Source of the DNA: Pezizomycotina sp. ARF18
Taxonomy: Eukaryota > Ascomycota
NCBI GenBank assembly: GCA_002224055.1
Contig: AZLU01000276.1
Coordinates: forward strand, 1 to 50,221
Length of the DNA stretch: 50,221 bases
Reading direction: 5' to 3'
Below are positions 21,751-32,159 of this stretch, piece by piece; the first letter of the stretch is position 1; every line of letters starts with the position of its first letter. The position numbers were made by a program, and so were the translations under genes. The notes below the pieces were generated by a model. It had not been told where the DNA came from, did not search any database, and saw only the letters and a program-made list of their open reading frames with translations.

Positions 21751-23738
21751 TCAACCCGCCTTAAGCGGTACGCCGTGGCTGTACATCGGACCGATCGTAT
21801 TGTTTTCCTCCTCTACTACCTCCCTCCTACTTTCCAGCCGCGCCGGCGTATCCCTCGGACGTAAGCCCACCATCATCCCTTCAGGTAGACTCGTCCCGAA
21901 TTCCGAGTCCGACATGTTATCAAGCGTACTCCCACTCGCAGAACCGCTACCGGTATCATGCGGGCCCCAGAGATCGCCTATTCAACCTGGAAGTCTGGCC
22001 GGGGAACGACGGTGGAGGGAAGAAATCCAGCCCGCTATCGACGCTCGCTCTATATTCCCTTCAACTTGCGCGGCTTCTATATCATCACCCGAGTTGTAGT
22101 AAAAGACTGACGCCTCGGCGTCCTTTCTCTCGACGAACACCGCGGCGTCGGATGCTTCGCTCGAGGAGACGTTCTGGTGAGTCTCGACCGTTGCAGTGTC
22201 TGCGGTTAAGAATGTCGAGTTTGTGGGGTTCGTTTTGTTGACGGGGGAGTTTCGGCCCCTGGAGGTTTGTATGGTGAGTGTGGTGAAAGGAACGCGGAAG
22301 GAGAAGCAGTGAAAAGGCCCTTAAGGGCGGGTATGGAGGCGCATATTATGGCGACATCGAGTTCGACTCTGAAGCTCTCTTAGTTAGCACAGTGCGTTCC
22401 CACGACTCGCAGAACGTCAAAAAATGGAAACCAATACGTACAAGCTCCAGAGGCCAGTGACACCCTCACGGGACGTAAGTCGACATTAGTGATGAAAGAG
22501 CTGAGAGATAAGAGGCGAACGAGCGAAGCAACGCAGACGCTGGATAAGAGACAGGTTAGTTTATCGTCATTTCGCATCGTAAAGGTGGCGATACAAGGGA
22601 GCCATACAGTAGTCCAAGACTGAACAAACCAATCACAACGATCTTCTCTCGAGTCTTCAGTCCCAGTTTCCAAACGATCGAATAGGCAGAACCCTTCAAG
22701 TAACAGCGTGCATCAGCCAAATATATCTCAATGCTTTCCCCGTACACGACTTCCATTCCTTACTTACCAGATCATCACGTCGCTGATCATGCTCAGCGCG
22801 CCGAACGCCCGCCAGTACGCCAGCATATTGAAACACTTTTTCTCGAAAAAGCCGTTCCAGTACGCGATAGGCTTACATTGGAAGACCATCGCGATGAGCA
22901 AGCCCAAACTCATAAGGCCAATGAATATTCCCACACCGACGACGGCGCGCCTGTAGCATTTCTTCAGCGACAGACGATAATAGAAAATCAATAGCGACGC
23001 TTTGACGGCCATGATACCGAGGACGTAGATGAACTGGCAGAAAAAGAGACATTTTGCGATCCAGTAAATGTCAGCATAGGTACAGTCGTAGATGTGAGTT
23101 CCGCCGCCATATCTTGTCGCTAGTTTCCATGAACGAGAGCGTTAGCAGCGTCAGAAACCCCGATTATATAGAATCGAAGAATACTCAGACTTACAGTGCT
23201 GCATCAGCGATGAAAACACTAGACTCATAAACTAGTTTCACGTCCAGTCAGCCTACGTTCACGCCAACTCATCTTCAAGTCTTCCATTCCCGAAAACTCC
23301 GGTCGGTCGCGATTGGGATTTGTTTTCATACCAGAGCAAATATAACAAACCAATCCTCCAGCCTAACTCCATTCGCTAACTTTATTCTCGAAAATATTCT
23401 TAGGACGACTATAACACTCGTTACGCAAGCCATCACCATGCCCGTAACGTACATCGCACTCGAGAAATTCCCCCATGTTGTAACCCGTCCAATACGGTCT
23501 TCAGGTCCACCGCGAACGTAGTTAGATTTCCCTTGTTCGACGCAACCGGGTTGTTGGAATACTGTATGCCCACGGCTTCGAGTTTTTCTATTGTCGAGGG
23601 GGGAAGAGAGTCGGATATAATGGCGGATGCGAGGGCGGACATGTTCATGTTCCAGACATCGTGGACGTTGGATTCCAGTAGGAGACCCTGGAGAATGTAG
23701 GAATCCGCTGTCGCGTTTGATTTTATCGAGATGGCCAT
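21751..23738 (-). pseudogene. Rhodopsin-domain (fungal) integral membrane protein, minus-strand copy
   Basis: An Asn-sequon-rich extracellular leader (from MAISIKSNATADSY) precedes TM1 (YVTGMVMACVTSVIVVLRIF, then SRIKLANGVRLEDWFVIFAL) and a GTATGA intron donor at 23331. Further exons give SSVFIADAAL, YGGGTHIYDCTYADIYWIAK, ALLIFYY-type TM (KASLLIFYYRLSLKKCYRR), SIVWKLGLKTREKIVVIGLF and VELDVAIICASIPALKGLF. These match the order of the fungal seven-TM rhodopsin-domain family, including the IPALKGLF end of TM7. A hydrophilic tail follows, with an in-frame TGA at 21982-21984 before the final stop at 21751. Exon phases need at least two indels. Ligand and function are unknown. Confidence 0.68.
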
Positions 23739-26145
23739 TATTTCAACGCCCGCCGTGGTTCCCCGTTTTCTACTTGTCTAGTCCGATCGCGAGCTCCTTC
23801 AAGAGAACAGACTTTCGCAAAATCTGATGAAGTTGAGATTCAAAGACCTTGAAGCCCCCGAGGGGTAAGACGGATAGAAAAGTAATAATAGCAGACGTCC
23901 AGTATTTATTGTACCAGGAAGTGCCATGTAAAATTCAATATACTTGTTAATATCGAATCTCCCCTGAAAGACCAGTGATCATCTTTGATGACCTTGTCGA
24001 AAATGTCTCTCGTTCCTCTTAACTAGTATTGTTTTTCTCTGCGAAAAAAGCGACGCGGTGGCCGAGGCTTTATCAGGATTATAAATTTGTGTGTCAATAA
24101 GCAAAAGCACGTTAAATCAAGGGTGTGTGCGTCGTCTGCTGCAGGATGTCTAAAGAAGCAAGAACAGATGCAATATAAGTATACTGTATATCTATCATAG
24201 GTCGCAAAAAGAAACGAAACCTGCTTAAGCCAAAGACGCAAGCCAGAGCCGCCTTCCTGGCGAGAGTATTCTCGTTGAATAGACAAGGAGGTTCACAAAT
24301 CCGCAGCCAAACAGAGCTTCAAAAAAGGCGTTCTAGCGTGAACAGGGTTTCCTTCGTATACCCCCCACTATCCCCAAAGTGGCGTGGGATTGTGCTGGAT
24401 AAACAGGAAGAAATAGGTAACAAATCAGGTAAGTCCTCGCTAACTCTACACACGATTGGTCCAGATTGTCATCCGCTCGCTTGATCGTCTCCCTCTCGCA
24501 GGGTTGCGCTCTATAATATCAACGAAATTATATTGTTTTCATGCTAGTGCTCGCATTTTCTCCTTGCGAAATCCCTTCGTTTAAGTGTCCTAGAATCTCT
24601 GATCTGGCTTCCTGAAAAAAATTTTAGTTTCACTATTGCGCGAAAATGCTCCGTAGTATTACATTAACAGTTCTAGTACTCTGTTCGCATTTCGTATTTC
24701 CTTCGAAACAATCGGCTTATTGATAAAAGGATTATTGTATTTGAACCTTCTCTAACATAGATAGCGGCAGTTTTCTACTTCATGCTCCCGTGTATTCATG
24801 AATGTTTCATAGAGATTCCTTTCCTCCTCTCCCGGAGTCAACTAAGAAAGTGCTGCCGAGTGGGGGGAGAAAGGAGCACAGGTGGTCCGTGGATGGATAA
24901 ATAACACTCGGGACTTCACGGGTATTCCCCAGGCCAATAATAGTCAAATTAGACAGGCTTGCGTGCTTCCGACGCTCACTTTTTTAGCGTCGTCGAAAAT
25001 TATCAAGAAAACAAGATGACCCCGGTTCCTAATATCGCTGCTTAGAGTCTTAGACCACGAAGTTCCCCGCTCATCATCGCTTCGAGTTCTCAAGTTGAAT
25101 CTCAACCAGGAGAAGGGAGTAGCCGAAATGAAATTGAGGCGAGAAATTCTCACTTATCTCATCGAGGCTCTGTCAACAGCCAAATCAAACTTTTGCGGTC
25201 ATGGCTGCAGGTCCTAATCTTATTTCCCCTCGATGCTCCATGGCAATCTCACCTTGGAGTCCCCGTTTACCGTAGCTAATAGGAATCAAGAGCGAACGTC
25301 TGGATAACTTCCCCCCTTTTTGACACCTGAACGTCAAACGGTCCTTACGCAGATTCGATTGTGTCGCGACCTTGAAAGAACTGCCCTTCCTGTACGATTT
25401 AAAACTTTCGTTTCTCGATCGTCGTAAGGCTGCCAAGGGGTAATTTGTCGATCTTTTCATTCAGATTAAGATCAGAACTGTCAAATGTTATAATCTGGCT
25501 CATCAAACAACCACGCCTAATAAAAGGCATCGTTGTATAGCGCAGAATATATAGCGAAATATCCACAATATAATGATCCTTCTTCCGTACTTTTCTCCGA
25601 GTAGTGGACTATAACACTTGAAAGCCTTTCCCTCGGATATAATGAAATATCTTATGAAATCTGCAATGGAGTCTTGGTGTTCTACTATACCAAGAAATAA
25701 GTGTGAAACGGTGAAACATGCTGCATTCAATAGAAGAAATTACTTATCATGAGCCGGTAAGTAACCGGAGTCATAACAGCCACTCTTATTCGTCTCGCGG
25801 GCACATTCGTACTTGGCGTTGATATGGAATAGGCTCTTATTGTCGTGGCTTCACATGCCTTTCGTCCATTTTAGGAGGGAATTTATCGCGAAGTTATAAA
25901 TCATTATTTAGAAGAATCAATGAGATAGTAAAGGTTGATGGGTATTATGGTGCAACCTGTGAGAAGGATTTTCATATATAGAGATAGATCTATCCAATAT
26001 TATAGATTATTGAATATTGATAAGATATGTAACCAGTCAATCTTTAGGAGATAATCGCAACAATAAGGCAATTCACGCTTCGATACCACCGTCTTCCTTT
26101 TCAACGAGGCGCTTAGACTTAGCCCAGAGGTTTACTTTCCCCACC
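23739..26145. other. Long intergenic stretch
   Basis: No gene is supported. Weak coding-like fragments around 25050-25450 (both strands) show no named motif. The 25860-26080 part is AT-rich. Confidence 0.5.
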
Positions 26146-27496
26146 CTATGCCATCCGAAAGGTAGAGCATCCTGAAACACTATGCCTCGTCTTCATCCTC
26201 TCCACATACTCCTTTAGCTTCGGGAAGCCGTCGTATTCAAAGCCCCTCCTCTCCAGGTACGCGATACACGGATAGAACGCGCAGTCAGCGATAGTAAACT
26301 CATCCCCGGCGACGAACTTGCTCTCCGTGACATAGCCCTCCAGAACACAAGCTCATTAAGCGTATTGTCATACGCTTCGATGATCTTATTCCTCTTCACC
26401 GGATCTGTCGTCGCATCGTCGAGAAAGAACAACTCGATGTCGTCGAAGACGTAATGGATGTTCTCCGATTCTTGGAAGCGACTTATGACATTTGCGTATC
26501 CTGCTTTATCCGTCTTCGGGTCCGGCACGAGTCCCTTCACCCCTGACGCCTCCGCAAATACGGACTCGAGGTATTGTAGTATCGCCATACTTTCAATCAC
26601 GACCGTCCCGTCGCTGTCAACAAGAGTCGGCGTCTTACATCGCGGATTTAGCTTGCTGAACCTAGCGCAGCGTGTTTCCCTGGGATGGCTCATCACCCGC
26701 AGCCGCACGCGATCGTAGCTTATCCCTTTCTCCGCGAAGGCTATCATGACACGCCAGGATGGTATACTACCGTTGACATAGTACAGCGTCCTTACGCCGG
26801 CATCAGTGGGTCTAATGAGCTTATTGCCGACGCCACGCGAGGTCTCCAACTCTTCAATAGAAGAGAGCACGCGTCCGTAGTGTTCTCGTATCTTGTTTAG
26901 AGCGTTTGTCTTCATTTCCGAGGAGAATGCGGCAACACAGGTTTCCACGACCGTTACGTCGTATTGTAGGAAGAACGCGTCGGTGGTTGTAGCTAGGACA
27001 CACGTGTTTGCAGTGATACCTGCGAGGACCACGGCTTCGATGTTCTGCTCTTGCAGGATTTGCTGTAGGTTCGTGTCGGTGAAGGCAGAGAAGAAGGTTT
27101 TGGTGACAACGACATCGCTATCCTGCTTCAATTCCTTGACGTCTGATGGAAGTCCGCGCCGGAGAACCGGGGCGGCAGAACGCTCTTGAGCCGACATGAG
27201 TTCCGATAAGGCGATCGCTATCATTGGGCGCGTCGACGTATCGCGGTCCAGGCGGGCGAGCAGTTGGCTTGTAGTCTTGGGAGTGTTTCGGGGGGTCTCT
27301 GTATACTCAGAGCGTATCCATACGACTGGCTCTGATTTTGCCCTGAACCGAGATACTAGAGAAGAGATAGAGGGTAAGAGTTCCGGGTTTCTGCGCGGCG
27401 AGATGTGCTTCCCAAGGATCCAGATTCCGAGACGAAGTCGTTCTGGAGATCTATGGCGAGAAGCGCCGTCTTCATTGGTCTGTGGGTTCTGGACAT
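26146..27496 (-). CDS. Isochorismatase-like cysteine hydrolase fused to glutathione S-transferase
   Basis: The start at 27496 gives MSRTHRPMKTALLAIDLQND, with the catalytic Asp of the isochorismatase-like fold at residue 16. The matching Lys is in VVTKTFFSAF (about 133) and the nucleophilic Cys is in AGITANTCVLATT (about 166), so the Asp-Lys-Cys triad is complete. From about 235 a GST follows. Its thioredoxin-like half reads VRTLYYVNGSIPSWRV, KTPTLVDSDGTVVIESMAIL (cis-Pro and Glu-Ser glutathione contacts). Its helical half ends SKFVAGDEFTIADCAFYPCI, GFPKLKEYVERM, with the stop at 26146. Two single-base shifts (near 27415 and 26340) must be bridged; a 336-residue frame covers most of both domains. 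Likely a cytosolic detoxification enzyme; substrate unknown. Confidence 0.82.
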
Positions 27497-28316
27497 GGTT
27501 CTATGTCTCCTCCAGTTATTATGCGCGCAGATTAGGAAAAGAAGAAGTTGTGTGCGATTGTGCTGGGGGCCAGAGGAATAACTTGAAAAAGAATCAGACT
27601 GTATTCTTTCTTATCAGAGACTACTATGGTATTCTTATACTATTTCTGGTGAGTCAAGGAAAAAGGAGCTTCTTTTTTTTAAAGTTACGATGATACAAAA
27701 TTTCGCTGGCCGGGATTCGCGCCCGACTGACTCAGCCGCATCTTGACGCCTAAGGCATCTTAGCGCCTAGGTAAATCCTGTGTTACGCCGGAACCAGGGA
27801 CTTTTTTGCAGCTTGTCTTCTAAGGCTATAGCTAACGATAAAGCTATGGCTCAGTATAGTGTTTTCCTTCGAGGCGTCTCCGTTTCTGCCATCAGAAAAC
27901 CTCTCAGGCTACTGCATAAGAAGGAGCTGCTGCCGTTTAAGGAATTGAAAGTTTCGAGAGAACAAAGCCTCGACTCATCATACGAAATTATATCAGCAGG
28001 GAGAATCAATCGGGTGGGACTCATAGTATGTGAAGAACCAAGAAAAGAAGGGCGCGTATTCGGGTACATATATGAATAGAAGAAGCTAGATCATATCCAT
28101 TTCCTTTTGATTTTAAGTTCTTTCCTTAACATTACTCCATGCGACTTACTACAACAGTAAATAGGTGTTTTTTTTCCATCCGGAATATTCCAGAAGACAC
28201 CCAACCAATTTTTCTCTTCTATGGCTTCGGAGTAGAAAAATAGAAAAACAACGCCTTCAAAGACTATTTATTTTTAAAATTTACCTTCTTAAGAGCTGTT
28301 GTTGGAGTGAGGACGT
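27497..28316. other. Intergenic with tRNA-like fragment
   Basis: No protein gene is recognised. The 300-nt frame at 27780-28079 has no motif. A tRNA T-arm-like segment and a short tandem repeat lie at 27705-27771. Confidence 0.45.
27705..27771 (-). other. tRNA-3'-half-like sequence, doubtful
   Basis: On the minus strand, CGGG-CGCGAAT-CCCG forms a stem with a 7-nt loop, followed by CCAGCGA, which resembles a T-arm plus acceptor 3' strand. The invariant TTC of the T-loop is CGC, no D-arm or 5' acceptor strand is found, and CATCTTGACGCCTAAGG / CATCTTAGCGCCTAGG are tandem repeats. It could be a tRNA relic or a SINE-type fragment. Confidence 0.2.
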
Positions 28317-29067
28317 TCAGGCCTCAACTGGCCGGTAATAACCTCGGTAAAGACTTGGATCTACGCCGCGCATCGTGCAAACAAAAATATAATAGACCTG
28401 CGTGATCATGTCGTACGACTGGAATATCGGGAAGTCGCGGTGGAACTGCTGGTCAATGCGACGGACGAGGTCGACGGCGGTGTTGGTGACCAGTGCGGCG
28501 GTCGTGAGGTCCGTGCCTTCTTCCTTGTTCTTGTACTTCTCCTAGACCTCGGAGATGTAGTTTTGAATCATGGCGAGGTCTTCAAACCGCTGAGGATATC
28601 ATGCACTTTCTCCAGCACCGTAATAAAATGCTCGTGCTTCTCGTTGGCTCTCTGCCCCTGAGCATCCAGGATCTTGCCTTTAGCCTTATAATAGCCCGCC
28701 ATCCGCCTCCGGAGCTTCACCGTGTAGTCGATAACCGGCACCACCACGAAGGTAGCTCCACAGGCGGTGGAGGTTTATCCTTGATAGCTTCGGCGATTTC
28801 GAGGAACTCCGAGAGGCGGATCCTGTGCTCCGGCTTCTTCTGCTCAAACTTCTTCGGCTCCGCGGCTGCCTTTGCCGCCCTCCTACCCTTCTGTACCTTC
28901 TTCGGTTTGAGGATGGGATCTTGAGGTTTAGGCTCCGGCTGCGAGGCTTCGGTGGGCTTCTTAAGTCCGATTTGGCGGGCGGTTTCGTCGAGGAAGCGAG
29001 CGATGTCATATGTGTGTTTCTTGTACTTCTCGTACGTGCCGACGAAGGGGAAGGTGATGGATACCAT
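28317..29067 (-). pseudogene. DUF6604 protein, copy 1 (truncated)
   Basis: The ATG at 29067 reads MVSITFPFVGTYEKYKKHTY then DIARFLDETARQIGL, the Y-K-x-Y-K-x-x-T opening of DUF6604, and continues with a Lys/Ala-rich linker and RIRLSEFLEIAEAI. After a one-base shift near 28755 it runs VVVPVIDYTVKLRRRM, ANEKHEHFITVLEKVHDIL. It then jumps directly to RFEDLAMIQNYISEV, so roughly 60 residues of the usual middle are missing. TAG at 28542-28544 replaces the expected Trp (TGG to TAG equals CpA to TpA on the other strand, the RIP change). The large C-terminal half of the family is absent. DUF6604 proteins are large fungal proteins of unknown function. Confidence 0.75.
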
Positions 29068-30292
29068 CGTGGCTTTGATCAGCGGTCGGTAAAGCTCTTT
29101 CCCTTGATGTTGACCTGTGTTACGATGTAGAGATAGAAGTCGGACATGGGTTGGGGATTGATGGAAGATGATAGATAGTGCAAGATGGCTAAGCTGGATC
29201 TTGAAGCTTGATTTATGGGTTGGATTTTGCCGGAAGTGGGAAAGGGCAAAAAAAAGAAAGAAAGAAAGAAAGAAAAGACACGAGACAGCGGCGAGTCTGG
29301 ACCTCCATGCTCCCCGATTCCCGCGATGATATGCCCCCGCCCTAAAACTCCCGATTGCTTCGTCGCGTTTCCAGAATACGGGCTCTCGGACCCTTCATAT
29401 CGATTGCTAAGTTGGAATTCAAGGCGCTCCAAGTGCTCAGCAGTTCGGTCACAAACAAGTACAAGCCTTGTAAGTCTTGCGCTCGTTTGTGACCGATGGC
29501 CGAGTCAGGATTCGGAGCGTACTAGCAATTGCAAACTACAACGGGATCGAACTCCAACGCAAGGAATCGTTCTTCATACATTGCAACGACATGTGTTAAT
29601 ATCATTTGCTCACATATTGGGGTATCAGCGGTGAGGCTTTTAGCGTTCTGCCATTTTCTCTCTCAGGGGTAGCTTTTTTTTTTTTGGGGGTGGGAAGTTG
29701 GCTATGTCGAAGTTTGTGTCGTTAAACATTTGTCTGGAATGAGGCGGCGCGCCTAAAAGCTTAAATTCGTGCTCCTAGATGAGTTTGACTATATGTTACC
29801 AGGGAAGGCCGAGAAGCTTAAACTGAAGGCTCAGTGCAAACATGCCTTAACGGCCATTTGGGGATTCATTGCTGAGGGTTTGACCGGCCATGCCCGTAGG
29901 GGCGCCATGAAGGCTAGCTTTGTGAATACAAGCCCCGAAAAGATAGTAACTGATCAATCGGGACAACACGTATAAGGCTATCTAGCCTCATGATGTACCA
30001 GCTCATGTGCTTTTCCAAGAAGCTCAGACTTAACTTGTCTGAAGTTTGCATAAGGCTCGGCTCTTGCAGGTAGTCCGAATATCATAGAGGAGCGTGGGAG
30101 TGCAGAGGTTAATAGATTACAATACTTCCAGATGAAGAGTTATGAGTAGTGGATACAATATTCTTCTAATGATGTTTCCATTATCGTACACTAATGTGTC
30201 TTGATAAAAATCGTCCCCAAGAAATCATCTTCAAGTAAATGAATTAGGGAAACTGGACCCGGAAAGTAGTTTCTCCCTCGCAACATTGCTAG
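29068..30292. other. Intergenic with GAAA repeat and hairpin
   Basis: There is no supported gene. A GAAAGAAAG microsatellite lies near 29250-29277, an inverted repeat at 29445-29496, and a T-rich run near 29668-29680. Confidence 0.5.
29445..29496. repeat. Inverted repeat able to form a hairpin
   Basis: TCGGTCACAAACAAG (29445-29459) pairs with CTCGTTTGTGACCGA (29482-29496) with one mismatch, leaving a 22-nt loop that itself contains ACAAG-CTTGT. It might be a foldback element footprint or a terminator-like structure; nothing coding spans it. Confidence 0.7.
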
Positions 30293-31149
30293 CTACCACA
30301 AGCTTCGAGATTTCTCGCATTCTAGGCTACTGTGACGCCGTAGCCTGTCCTTTAGCTTGTTTACTAGTTGGCTATTCAGCGAGTTCGCGAGTTGAATATA
30401 AGCCCCAGTGTAGCTTCTCAAGTCCTCCAGATCCTTCTAGTTCACAAGAAGCACTTCGCAAAACTGTCTAGGGCTTCAAGCGGACCGCTCGTGTTCAAGG
30501 ATACCGCCATGGGGTCCGTTCCATCCTCGCGATTGTTCATGTACTTCCTCCATACGTCCGACATATGATGCCTCATGGTGTTCAGATCTTCGAATAAACA
30601 GAAAGTGGGCAATAGAATGTCCTCTAGGTTCCCTTTCATTTAGCAAGTTCCTTTAGCATAATTTTCATCCTCTTTGAATGGCCGTGAAGTGATCCTGTAG
30701 AAGCCATCGTCGAAAAGAATGCCGTCGTTATCGTTGTCTCCATCTATTTTCGAGGCTGCTACTACTTCCTCTATCCTAGCTCTCAAGTCTCCAGCTAGCT
30801 TCGTGAAGCCGTCGACTGCACTCTTTCGCCCTGTGAATGCTGCTGGAACACGTACAAATTTAGGATCAATATGTAGATTTCGAGACCTCTCTTTTTGCTC
30901 TAATGTAGGTGTAGTTATTTTCCTTGGCCTGTCCGCTTCTTCCCCTCGCTGTGCGTCGACCCTCCTAGTCTTTGCTTCCTTGCTTCCTTGCTTCGTACCT
31001 GATAGCAGATCATGGACCATCTCTACACTTGGAGGCGGCGGCTTTGTCCTCACCGCTGCTGCGAAGGCAATAAAGTAACGGAGACGAATGATATGCCTCG
31101 GGTTTTTTATATTATTTCTTGTTACGGTTGTCAGTATTAGTCGATCCAA
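30293..31149 (-). pseudogene. DUF6604 protein, copy 2 (N-terminus missing)
   Basis: This lacks the usual YK-x-YK opening. It begins in RHIIRLRYFIAFAAAVRT, equivalent to the RIRLSEFLEIAEAIKDK block of copy 1, followed by PPPPSVEMVHDLL. A mid region (AFTGRKSAVDGFTKLAGDL) leads to PTFCLFEDLNTMRHHMSDVW, RKYMNNREDGTDPMAVS and, after a shift, KDLEDLRSYTGAYIQLANSL, ending at 30293. The LCxFEDLN...VWxxYxNN block aligns with copy 3 (LYCFFKDLNNIRAYVVEVW). There is no ATG in the first frame. Truncated at both ends. Confidence 0.65.
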
Positions 31150-32159
31150 TCTCTCTTGAAGCTTTTTCGTTACTGTTGTGAACTTGAAAAAAAAAAAAAA
31201 AAAACTTTTTCTATATTAAAAAAACGCTGGTATGGTATCTTGCCGCTCAGGCGGTCGCTCGTTTACTATATGCTCATCGTTCTGCACTATGGTACTACTC
31301 ACAATCTAGCTGCTATCGTGATGCTGCTAAGTGCCGCTTTTAAGGAACAATTCTCAATCTAGCTCATCGTTACATTTATAATAGTTTTAGGTAATACCAA
31401 TAGTGAAGTAATAAAAGATATCTTGATTAACTCGAGCGCTGCATATATCCATGCGTTCCACTCGTAAGGACCGTCTAAGAGTTAAAATATAACTTACACG
31501 GCAGTCCTTGTCAATAGTTCTATTTCAGCTAGAAGAGCCTAGAAGAACCTGTCTCACAAAACGTCCTTCGTTAATAGTTCTAACTCGAAGAATGGAACCG
31601 TTCTCGTAGCACCTAGTCGTCCAACGGTGTTCGATCTTGTTCAACACCATCGCCCCTTCCTCCTCAATCATCTGAATCATGAATTCTGCGCTGCTTAAAA
31701 GCATTCCATTATACGTATTCTCCGCAGGCAGTCTGCTTCGCTTCAATGCCCGTCAAAAGTGAGAGAATTCACATCGCTTGGGGTATACATAAATAGGGCT
31801 ATAATTTAGCTTGGAACTGTATTATACTGGAAGACGTACTGCTACGGACCTTTTTGGGGTAGCGATAGCCCGATGATCGATCGGTTGAATTTTGTGAGGT
31901 CCTGACTCTAGACTATAAATATTCTTATTAAATTAAATTAAAAAAGGGCCTTGTCAAGGGTCAATTAATCCGCGGCGCCGGTGGGGCTTCCGGACCCTCG
32001 ATGCTCCGCGGCGAGACTAAACCATTAATCTATTGATCCTGCCCTGAAGCCCCTTTATCATCGTTATAGATAAACGAAACCCGTTGCTAGATTCACTAGG
32101 AACTTAGATCTCCGCAAACAATCATCTAAAATCTAGATCTATAGAGAATATCACGGTTC
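31150..32159. other. Intergenic between DUF6604 copies
   Basis: No gene is recognised. An A tract lies at 31186-31205. A GC-rich patch near 31970-32020 is the only notable feature in the promoter side of copy 3. Confidence 0.45.
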
